Below, in pieces: positions 50,527 through 60,600 of a stretch of DNA of 64,000 nt (its first letter is position 1; each line of letters opens with the position of its first letter). Origin of the DNA: Serinus canaria (lineage: Eukaryota; Chordata; Aves; Passeriformes; Fringillidae); NCBI RefSeq assembly GCF_022539315.1, contig NC_066323.1, positions 15,799,719-15,863,718 on the forward strand. The letters are read 5' to 3'. The notes beneath the pieces are model-generated. The model ran no database searches, was not told where the DNA came from, and saw nothing but the letters and a program-made list of their open reading frames with translations. Position numbers and translations under genes: made by a program.

Positions 50527-52329
50527 TTTTACCTTTGTGTATATACGTATTTTTGATTTTTATCTTCAAACCTGTGATTTTATATCAAATATTCCTGAAG
50601 AGAACACTAAAATCAATTAACAATGGTACATCAAAATGCTAAAAAGAAGAGCCAAAGTAAAGTATCATTGAATTAACTTTCAGATAATCCTGAAATGGGT
50701 AATAGTGTCAAGCCAAATCTGGAAAGCATTTACAAAATAATGCAAGATATATTTGAAAAAAAATTAAAATTAAAGTTTCTTATTTTTTCTTTTAAAAATA
50801 ATATTTTGCAATGCATTTCCTATGGTTTTTATCAAATAACCAGAGCCAATATAAATATGAATGAAACATGTCAAATTTAAAGGCATCTTTTGAAAGGGCA
50901 AACACTTTCACTGGGTTTTACTTTCACAGAGAAAAACTATATTCAATTCCATCAAGCCCTATGTTTTCAAATATTTTGTGGTTCTGGCTTAATTCCAGAA
51001 AGGGGAAAAAACTTCAAAGTTAAGGATCAAGCCTCCTATATGAAAAAGTTGGGTAAAATTAAGGATGGTAACCTGTTGTGATAGACAGTAGGGAGGGAAT
51101 GATCTCTGACCCTGGATTTCCTTCCTTTTGCTCAAATCATAACAAACCTCAAACACAGATGAATTTCTTTTGCTATTGCAATAATATGTCTTTTTATTTT
51201 GGAAGCAAATAAAGTCTAGGATGTCTGTATATGTGTGTTGGTAATAAAACATTTAATGCCTCTGAGATAGCTACAAAACCTGACTCCCCTTTCCTGGGGA
51301 ACTGTTATGGGTTCTTTGTGCCTACAGAGCCTTGCAAACACCTTTTCTTCCCTTTGGCCAGCATAGGAATGTGATCATAATATCTAGTGACATGCAGTAC
51401 AGTAGCATGTTGTTCTACCTCTAACAGGACTGGTATTTGAAAAAAGACAAGGTCCACACATGGAAACATCATTGATAGATCCATTGACAGAGCTTGAGAA
51501 ACTGGGCAATGTTGCGAGTTCAAAGCCAATCACCCTCAGTGCCATTTCCTATAGCAAGGTGAGTCAGTGGGCACGCAGAAAAGATTGAGTGGCATGTGGA
51601 AACCACGCATGCTGCTACATTGGATAGGTTAAAAATTTGTCATCTCCATCTGTTCCTTAAAGGAAAAGTTGAGTTTTGTGAGCATATTTTTTCCACAAAA
51701 AAATGTATCTGCTTTCTGTAGAAAATTAGAGCTATTCATCAGACAGCCAAACACCTGCAAGCCAAATATTTCTGGCTGAAAGTATTGATCCTCTCATGGG
51801 ATGGGAGTTTGGTGCTTCATTTCCATGCTCTTTGTGAGGGGCTCACAAGTGCCACATTTTCAATGTCTTGTGTGGCTGAGCTTGAGTGGGTCAGGTGCAC
51901 ACGTGACAGCAATGCTGCTGTGGAACAGAATTTGAGTGTGAGACGATACCCATCCACTCCTTCTGCAAGACTAGGATCTGCCTGCAAGCAAGCCAGGGCA
52001 GTGGGGATGACCAAGGACCTTGGGCTGGACAAAAGTTCCAGGATCAGGTTAAGCAGACACAAACTCTGATACAGCACTGCAGAGAACAGTCATATCTTCA
52101 AGTACATAAACCTACCATTTGCATGGTTAATGTTTTTTACTGTGAGTTTTCACGTGGAACCTTTGTTATTTTACTGTTATAAAAACAAATATTTTCAGAT
52201 TTTCCAATTTAAAACAGAGCAATAAGCTCAAGTTGTTTTTGGAAAGTAATGGGTCTCACTCTGCTCTATTAAACTCAGAGATATTATTTGGGCACTAGAT
52301 TGCCAAGAACAGAAGTTTGGTAATGCTTG

Positions 52330-52543
52330 AATTTAGATTAGGAAGAAGTTTTTGACAACAAAGGTGGTAAAACACTGGCACAGGTTGCCCAAAGAGGAGC
52401 CCCATCCCTGTGAACATTCAAGGCCAGGTTGGATGGGGCTCTGAGCAGCCTGGTTTGTTGGAGAGGTCTCTGTGTATTGCAGGGGGGTTGGAATAGATGG
52501 CCCTTAAAGGTCCCTTCCAGCCCAAACCATTCTCTGAGTCTAT
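52330..52543 (+). mobile_element. CR1 LINE, 5'-truncated 3'-end fragment
   Basis: This is the most securely identified element in the window. Seen directly: a stretch with 'ggcacaggttgcccaaagag', 'aaggccaggttggatggggc', 'ggttggaatagatggccctt' and 'aaggtcccttccagcccaaa', ending in a degenerate copy of the 8-bp tail repeat typical of CR1 (attctctg/agtctata). Known of the family: CR1 is the dominant LINE of birds, and almost all copies are 5'-truncated. They encode the end of the ORF2 reverse transcriptase/endonuclease protein and finish in short 8-bp repeats instead of poly-A. Only about 215 bp remain here, corresponding to the last part of ORF2 plus the 3' untranslated tail. The reading frame is interrupted by stops, so it makes no protein. 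The good match to the avian consensus I remember suggests a fairly late avian insertion compared with the other repeats here. No target-site duplication was resolved. Confidence 0.93.
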
Positions 52544-54071
52544 AGATATTTGTTAATGGTTCTAAAAACTAATTTTTTTTTTCAGAATTGCATTTTAGTT
52601 TTGGTCAAACTGAGTTTTGAAATACAGCTGGCAAAATAAAAAAAAAATAATCAAGAAAAGTATTATTTTTTTTCAACCCAAAATATTTAGTTTTACTTCA
52701 AAAGAATGGCTTCGTTTTTGGTTTTGAGATGTTTCATGTGTTTAAAAGCTTTTTCTCTCTCCTTTTAAAATTCTGAGGAATTTAAAAATGGACAGATTAA
52801 AAGCTTGTTTTGAAAGTTTTTTAAAATGTTTTGGCACTTCTAAAATGAACCACTCCATTTTGAAAATACTAAAATGAAGTGCTTTGACATTTTAGATTTT
52901 TTCTGCATTGTTTCATCCGTGACTATTTGCTAAATTCCATTCAAATTCATGAGGAGTCTCACTAACCCTGAAATTCATTTGTGTGGTGTATTTATTATTT
53001 GTCAGACAGCAGCGGTTCATTAAACTCTGCATCAGTTCAACCTTAAATAATGGGAGGGAATTCTTAATAGGGCCTTGTTCTTATCCAGCTACCATTCTCA
53101 CTCCCCTTATAATTGCTGCCCTAAGGGGCACTCAGCTGTGCAGAGCCACATTTATCCCTTTGGGAGAAGATGTGGCAAGACAGACCTCGGGCCCCTGAGC
53201 TGGTGTTGCTTCCTCCTCTCCACCCAGAAGAGTACTCCTCCTGGAGTACCCATATCAGCCTTACAGCTCACACCAGTGTTTTGTAGCCTCTTGCTAAGCT
53301 CTGCTTTCCTCCCACCAAAGGCAGACTCTCTGCTGTTCATGTCACTGTATGTGGTCACTGAGCTTCTTGCGCTTTATTACCTTCTCTCTCACCTTTTACC
53401 ATTATTGAGGATTGGCCTGTTTATACTCCAACTGGTTTAAATGTTTCTAAAAGCCATTCACCTGCAGTAGCAGTCAACAGCTGGCATACCAACATTTTTT
53501 TCTTTTCTGTCTGCTCAGCTTCAGCAGGGCTATTCACAGCTTGCACTTTGCTAAGGTCGTTGGTATCACCCTTACACATTTCCTGTATTACATGAGGATC
53601 AGGTTCCAGTAGTTAACAAGTCAAAAAATATTCCTGGGGGAGGAGAGGAGCTAGGTAGATAAGTGGGTTCCACATGTGCACTTTATTTTGGGAATTGCTG
53701 CCTTCATCCAAGTGAGAAATAATTGTGATCAAACATGGGTCTGAAACGTGGTGCTCCAGATCAGCCAGAAATGTCTTTGTACTTTGAATGTTCCAGTCCA
53801 GCAAGGCCAGAGTGCAATGGGACGTCAACTGCTGGCCACTGCTCAGTGCCTGGATCTGTAAAAATAGTCTCTGGGTCAAACTACTGTAATTGGGAATAGC
53901 TCCAGTAAAATCAGTATCTCCACATTTATTCTCTTGAAATTTAAAGCCAGGTTTGGCCCACTATGTGGACAGAGTCCAACTGGAAACTAGGGCCAGCCTG
54001 ACTTACGGGAGAGGAGATGAGAACTGACTCTCCTGCAGTTAGTTAGCCTCAATCCTCACGTGTCTCCCAGA

Positions 54072-54133
54072 TATAACTGTTCTGACCTCAGTGGAATTGA
54101 TCCTAATTTATGCCACTGTAACTGAGATTGCAG
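54072..54133. mobile_element. Short ancient amniote repeat fragment
   Basis: The segment contains 'cctcagtggaattgatccta', then 'atttatgccactgtaactga' and 'gattgcag'. This order (cttcagtggagttgatcctgatttacaccactgtaactgagat in the form I remember) recurs in very old dispersed repeats of reptiles and birds. About 60 bp are recognisable; the repeat probably extends into the preceding 100 bp but cannot be traced there. It is non-coding. The family name is uncertain. Confidence 0.42.
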
Positions 54134-54747
54134 TGTGCATTGTTTGAATTCTGTTGGGTGCGCCTTCTTCCAGATGGAAACTATTTGCAAACTATAACAG
54201 CCTCTTTCCTAACGTTGAGGCTTGCCATATCTGAAATTTTTGGTGGGGCAGGGGAGTGGAGAAAAGGATATAATGCCAACTTTTTGCTTGGTGCTACCTA
54301 GTGACATTAAATTCTGCAGTGTTCTATTAAATTATCAGTGCCTAATTAGGGGATTAGAACACTTCTATCCTCTCATTCTAATTACAGAATGTGTTCCAAG
54401 ATCACCCAAAAGAAGGGAGGAGATAGCTTTAGGAAATTCAGAATGGCAATGTGGTGACTCTGTGCAGGCCTTTTTTCTTATATGGGCGTTCCTGCTAATT
54501 GATTTTTCTTGCATCTGCAGCTTCTGTTTTTACCAGCTTTACATATTACATTGCTGAAGAGTTTGATGAATGGGATGCTGTGCAGCTGAAAGATCACACG
54601 TCTCAAATGGCTCACTTGGCATTCTCAGACTGAACTGACTGGCAGACTTGCAGCTCTCTGACAAGGGGAATGGCTGCTTTTCTCTCAGAAGAGCACTGTA
54701 ACTCTTAAATGCACCATAAAGGCAAGATATTATACATACCTATGAGT

Positions 54748-54790
54748 GTCTGTCTATATACACATGTATATGTGTGTGGATATATGTGTT
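54748..54790. repeat. AT/GT-rich alternating low-complexity tract
   Basis: Contains 'tatatacacatgtatatgtg' and 'tgtggatatatgtg'. A decayed TA/TG dinucleotide repeat. Confidence 0.72.
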
Positions 54791-55239
54791 TTTGGAATTA
54801 AAAGCCACTCTGTCTTCCTGTAATTGCACTGGAAATGTTCAGTTTGTCAGCATTACTTTTTTCCCTGTTAGCAATGAAATTTGGCCAGGAGTCCTAGCAT
54901 GCCATGAGAAATCAAGCCATGACCACATTAAGCATGAATGGCAGGGCAAGGTTAAAGCCTGTAACACTATGCTGGGGTGACCTGCTGCAGAGTTAGAGGC
55001 TGAGGTGTGAGGCTGGGTCACATAACTATTTGCAAGTGAAGCACAAAATGAAGCTTGAAGCTGCTTTGACTATTTACTCTTTCAAGAGGCATTTAGTGAG
55101 CATTTTTTATTTTGAAAGCATATTTAGAGAACTTCAGCTGCAGGGATTGTAGCCAACCTTCAGAAATCAAACCAGAATATTTCTTAATTTTACCTACAAG
55201 TACACTCATGGCATATTCCTACTTTACTTTTGAATGATT

Positions 55240-55306
55240 TGAAAAGCTTTTCTATAAACTCATGTACAAAGAGACTTTGTACATGAGTTTATAGAAAAGC
55301 TTTTCA
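55240..55306. repeat. Perfect 32-bp inverted repeat, 3-nt loop
   Basis: The arms 55240-55271 and 55275-55306 are exact reverse complements with the loop 'aga'. The stem includes the palindrome 'gaaaagcttttc' near its outer ends and 'tgtaca'-containing sequence near the loop. This is the longest perfect stem in the window. Pairing stops abruptly outside it (55239 t against 55307 t). No flanking duplication or transposon feature is seen. A perfect stem of this length is unlikely to be ancient unless maintained, so either recent origin or gene conversion between the arms is inferred. Confidence 0.95.
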
Positions 55307-55624
55307 TGCTTTGCTGAGAAGCATCTGAAGAAGAAGGAGATGTTCAGCTGCAGGGAAATAAAGCATGGAAGCACCAAACCAGCAACAGGAGAAGGTTGGT
55401 GGATCTTTCCTGTGATCAGCTCTGGAGTTGTTCTACCGAGCAGAAAGTTAGACATTCTCTCAATGAAGAAAAAAGAAAGGTGCTAGGGAATTGTTTGCGC
55501 TACCTATAAACTTTTTGCCCTAAATCTGTCTCCTGAAATACTGAATAAAATGCAGATGGAAAAAAACCAAACCAAAACAAAGACATTTTTTATTTTGAAG
55601 CCTTCTTATTAATTTGTCCTTGCC

Positions 55625-55637
55625 TTTTTTTTTTTTT
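55625..55637. repeat. poly-T run (13 T)
   Basis: A homopolymer T run followed by 'aatttttgatttatttt'. No element is recognised. Confidence 0.88.
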
Positions 55638-56411
55638 AATTTTTGATTTATTTTGCTTACTGGACCCTTTAGCCCAAGAGGTACATTTGAATGCAGCTTT
55701 GAAGGGAATTTGGCTCAGTGCTGTAAGGCAGGCTAGGGAAGAGCCTGGTCTTAAAATAGACACAAAGCACAGTGCATTAATTGGCTTCCCAGATCCCACT
55801 GAAGCACAACCTGAACTTTGCCTTGTGGAGTGGCAAACTTGAAGAGCACAATGAAATCTTTCACCAGAAGCAGGGCTGCAAAGGGATCTGCTGTGTCCCA
55901 CCCTTTCACAGCAGCAAACAAGCTATGGTGAAGGTCACCCACCTACACCAGCTTTGCCTCTGTCTAAGACTGCACACCTTTGGAGTCACTTATGAGTTAT
56001 CTTTCTGTGAGGAGAGGACAATCTGACTTTTTCATGCCTCAGTCAGTTGGAAAACTATTCAAACTTCATTGGATATCTCTAAAACTGATAGAAAAATAAC
56101 ATTTTGTAAGTTGTGGCTCAACTTCAGAGTAAAGTCTGACTAGGAGTGAGGGGTTTGGAAGGTTTGTACTGCCTTGTTTGATAATATAATCCAGAGGTGG
56201 ATGCTGGACATAGGTATGAGATTGATGGCAGCAGCCACTGACTGCCCAGGGAAGTGCCACAGATCAGCAGACTTCTTAAGGAGCTGGGGATTGTCCTAAC
56301 AGGAAAACCATCTCCTATAATACAGAGCATTACAGAATGCTAGTTCTTGCAAGAATTTCTGGATTAGCAGCACAGTGAAGCACTTTCTGCATCCTACAAA
56401 ACTTAATGTGT

Positions 56412-56443
56412 TGAGGACATAAAAGGTCACTTTTATGTCCTCA
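56412..56443. repeat. Perfect 14-bp inverted repeat, 4-nt loop
   Basis: The arms 56412-56425 (tgaggacataaaag) and 56430-56443 (cttttatgtcctca) are exact reverse complements around 'gtca'. It lies about 0.5 kb before another perfect hairpin at 56925. It is not followed by a T-run, so it has no terminator-like meaning; in a vertebrate genome it is best read as a local inverted duplication. Confidence 0.9.
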
Positions 56444-56924
56444 CCATAGGCCCAGCCATATCTGCTTCATTTCAGATGTTAGTACAATCTGTTGATAAAA
56501 CCCTGGTGACAGAGCACCTCCATAGCTTTGCAAAGAGCAAGCTGTGCTTGGGCTGGTTCTTAGCATTACAAAGCTTTTCCTACTAACATCCAGTACAATT
56601 CTTTCTTGCTGCCAGTTATGCTGTTTTCACTTCTTTTCTGCCAAGCTAACACCTTCATTGTCTACCAGCCTTTACTGTGTATGCAGACTGTTATCCCAGG
56701 TATTTCTTCTTCACACTAATTATCTCTAATTATTCAATCTTACCTTTTAAGCTGTGTTTTCTAGATTACTGGTTCTTCTCAGAGCTCCATCTAACAGCAA
56801 TCTGTCCTGTCATTGAACAACTTTCTGGAATTCAGGTGCTCAACCTGGACCCTGGTGCTTTAGATGAAGCCTTACCCTGGGCTACTGATGGCTCTTTCAG
56901 TCCCTCTTGCAGGACTGCTTTCAA

Positions 56925-56964
56925 CATTTAATTGTAAGTAGCTGAGGCTACTTACAATTAAATG
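56925..56964. repeat. Perfect 18-bp inverted repeat, 4-nt loop
   Basis: The arms 56925-56942 and 56947-56964 are exact reverse complements around 'tgag'. The following 36 bp contain two near-identical copies of 'attacttga' (about 56966-56974 and 56987-56995), the second of which is followed by 'ggct', as near the hairpin loop ('tgaggct'). This suggests several local copying steps in the same place. No gene or transposon accounts for it. Confidence 0.92.
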
Positions 56965-57240
56965 AATTACTTGATATAATTAAATTAATTACTTGAGGCT
57001 GAACTGATGCTAAGAGAAGCCAGACACTCATCTGGCATAAAATTGATGCAGTGTCTCAATGTCTCTAAATAATACTGACTGACATTATGTGAGCACAGTG
57101 AGCAGGTTTACAAATGCCCTGGCATGACACCACCTGAGTCTCCTGAGCTGTTTCACCACAGGTGCTGCTTCTGCCAACTGCATCTGTGTCTCAATCTGAA
57201 GCTGCTTCACTGTTGTGATGGACATAAACCCCTAGTGCAT

Positions 57241-57610
57241 GAATGATGCATGTTTGCATAATTAATACCAATTGTTTAACCAGAAGCATTTGCTGCATGA
57301 AGTGTTAACATCATATTGCATCCAAATACTGCTGTGTTTTTCTGGTTTATGAGTACTAGTGTTTCAAACTCTAATCAAAATATTATAATTAATTATATAA
57401 ATTCTGTTAAAATGTACAAGCAGTGTGTTATATTCAAAATGCCATCAGCTCTGATCAACTCCAAAATTGGGAAACATGTTTGACTGATTTAAGGCATCAC
57501 AAAATGATCATAATGTTATTGCAATTAACAAAGTAATTAAGATTTACAGGTTGCATAATTCATTTCACATGTATAACAATTGAATTTTAATTAATAAAAC
57601 CAAAGTGTGC
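57241..57610. promoter_or_regulatory. Candidate enhancer-like TAAT-rich block
   Basis: At least fifteen TAAT/ATTA cores occur in about 370 bp, including 'gcataattaataccaattg', 'tataattaattatat', 'gcaattaac', 'agtaattaag', 'gcataattcatttcac' and 'aattttaattaataaaac'. The stretch has no recognisable repeats and no open frame of note. Homeodomain proteins bind TAATTA-type cores, and dense clusters are common in conserved developmental enhancers. AT content alone raises the expected count, so this is inference that needs alignment to other birds and to mammals. Confidence 0.3.
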
Positions 57611-60600
57611 TAATTACCAGTATTTTCAAAATCAAAAATGTTTCAACAATGGAATTTGGATAATAACTTTTTCCTTTCTTACCATTCTTTGGTGGATTGT
57701 TATTCTGCTTCCATATTTTCAGGTTTCCAGATCTTCTTTTTGGTTGTACTTTACAGCTGGGGAAAAGAATTAAGTTTTTAAAAATTGCAGATCTTTTTCT
57801 GATAAACCATATTGTTCCATTTTAAATTGTTCTTCTTTTACCCACAGTGGCCATTGTATTTGCTACTGCATGTTCTTATCTACACCTTGGTCATAAATTA
57901 ATTTAAGTCATTGTATAGTAGAAAGAGTATGTTATATGCATGGATTTGTAAGATTGAACAGTTTTGGAGACTGCTGTAGTCTCATTTATAACAGTGTAAC
58001 TTAGCTGGAGGCTCAGCTGAAGCCTTTCAAAATGGAATGGATCAAGCAATAATTCTTATTGGAGTATGTTTTACTAAAATCATGCAACACCCTTTTCTAT
58101 TACTATTACTGAACACATAGCATTAGCAAGAAGCAGTAGAGCTCCATTGTTTTAATGATTTTCCAGTCTTATTTAAATGTATTGGTAGATCCCCTACCTT
58201 GATGTTGTGATGAAAGAAGACAGCTTTGATAGATACTTACTCACAAAGGAGATTAAAGGGCTTAAATTTTGGTCCCTGTCTAATAGGTGACAGGGGAGAT
58301 CCTTCCATGTAATCAAAACAGATAAGAGATGGCAGTGATTATTGTAACTGCTCCATGGTCTCTCCTACTGCTGTACCCAAAGTCCTTCAGTAGAATCACT
58401 CTTTTGAGCACTGTTACTGCTTTGCACTGGCTTTGTTGCTAATACTCAATGCAAGAAAACAACACTGCAGGTGTCTTTCAATGTTGACATTTACTCATTG
58501 TCATGGAACTTCTGCAGGTCACACCTCACTGTGTGAGTGAAGAAGTCCTTAATTCATTAAAGGACACAGCTTACAGGACTGGGCTGTCAGACAGCAGCTC
58601 ATGACTTGCATTATGTTATATTGACAATGTCTTGGCAAATAAGACGCTGACAAATTGTTTTGCAATGAAAGCATAAACTATACAGAATTGTGCAAGGCAG
58701 ACAATATAAGGAGACACCCTCCAGCCTCCAAGGACTTGCATTTTTTTATTGCTTACCATATTTTTTCTAATATCTGTGCTGATGCAGTGTCTCATTTGGG
58801 AAGTGGGACTTATTTCCCTTCTGCCTCATGCAAAGCACCCATCAAGACTCCGAGCCCAACACCACTTTGTGTTTGTCAGCTGAAGCAAAAGGAGCCCAGA
58901 CTGTGTTACCAGAGGCCAGGAGCTTTTGTAGGGGCTAACATCAGAGACTGAAAGATTCTAGGTGTTCAAAGAAAAAATGTCAAGGAAGTTTCAGGTTAGA
59001 CTTAAGGTCGCCAAAAGTGTGGGTGGATACATTTTATCTGGATGTTATGGAATACCCATCCTGCTCTTAATAAAACCCTAAAATTAGTAATAATAAATAA
59101 AATAACATCTCCTACAAAAATCCACCATCATTAAGTTAAAAGCAAAGGCAATATGCAAATTTGATTCACTGCTGAGAATCCAGACGGTCTTTTGCAGGCC
59201 CTTCCACTACTGCTTTTGTGGTCAGATCTTGAACTGCTGCTCAATTTCTCACTTTTGGGTGGGTTCAGCATGGTTCATTGGTACTGATTTGTGTTTGTCT
59301 CCCTTTGGTAGGAGTGGGGATCTAACTGCTTGACAGTCCTGATACTCAACAATGCTCCGTCAATCTTGTGTTTATCAAAATTTCAGATAAAGTGATGTTT
59401 ATAAAATACATTCAGAGATGGATTAAAACAAATAATCATTAGATATGGCTGAGTTTCAGAGTTCAGCCATTCTGGAAAGATGTTTTTAAAGAGATTAGTT
59501 ATGTGGCACCAGTCTACTATGAAGAGAAAGATGAATTTTTCAATGTCTGTTTTTCAAAACCCAGCAGAAAATGGGGAAAATATATTTTCTTTAGCTTGTT
59601 AAAATCTGTAATTAAATAAGCTGTCCACTTAGATAACATATGGAAAACACTGATTCCAAAGAAAAAATAAATCTAGAAAGGCCTGAATTAGTGAAAAGGG
59701 ATATAAAGATGAAAATAGCCTATAAATAAATGTTATAATAGAAATCACAGTACCATACCACTGTTCTTTCTGTCTTATTTTTATGCTCTAATGAAGCCCT
59801 ATTACATATTTCTGTGGCCCCCTCTTTGATGAGCTCTTCAGTATTTCCTGCTGCAATAAGCAGTCATCTGAAATACCTGTGGGACTGGTCTCTCCCAAGA
59901 CACCCGGTGTGGATTGTTCCCTAACTACTGATTTCTACCTTTTCAATGGCACAAAGGATTGTGTGTTTTGACAGGGAAATCCTTATAACTCTAAAAATGA
60001 ATTAAGTATTCAGCCAATCATAAAATGACATCATGAAAGCAGCTCTTTTGCTGATGTGGTGACTATAGAGTTGCTTGACATTATTCTGCTAACACAGTTT
60101 GACTGGATATATGTTTTGACATCTAGACAACAGGGACACTGATGGAAACTGATGGACCCAATGTCAAAAGAAGAAAAGCTGGCAGCAGGAGGACACCCAG
60201 AAAATTAATAGGTGAATTGCAAAAAAAACCCTTTCCCAAAGAGTAAATTCAATAAAGTGAGGACTGAATAAAACCCCCCAAAAACTGAAAAAAAAAAGGC
60301 ACAGACAAACCAATTCTTATAAAAATAGCAAAGACATGATGAGGGGTGTTTTGGAGCTCCGTGCAGGCAGAGAAATAGTTAATTTGAATCTGAGTAGTTG
60401 ACATTCAATCTTCATATTTTTGTTTCTGCCACAACCTTCAAAAATAACTATGTTGATACTGTAGAGAGCCTCCTTATTAAGCATCCTTTATCTTGTTCAT
60501 ACTTTTCCTTAATTTCCACCATTAATATGTTCCAGAATACTGTGAAAAAAATGCCATCCACAGGAGAAACTAGCATTTTTAGACATTTTTTTGGAGGACA

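Larger units (their letters stand above)
47432..52329. other. Non-coding, no gene recognised
   Basis: AT-rich unique sequence with two microsatellite-like tracts and a poly-A run. A short 'ctggagttacacctgaatac' at about 49209-49228 could be an ancient-repeat trace. No gene signal. Confidence 0.72.

Noticed and set aside
52822..52894. Imperfect inverted repeat with 19-bp arms and 35-nt loop
   Set aside because: The region is full of repeated 'aaaatg' words, so pairing of this quality is expected from composition.
53075..53440. 121-codon frame with hydrophobic C-terminus resembling membrane segments
   Set aside because: Hydrophobicity comes from a pyrimidine-rich tract (ctt/ctc codons); no start or splice context and no family recognised.
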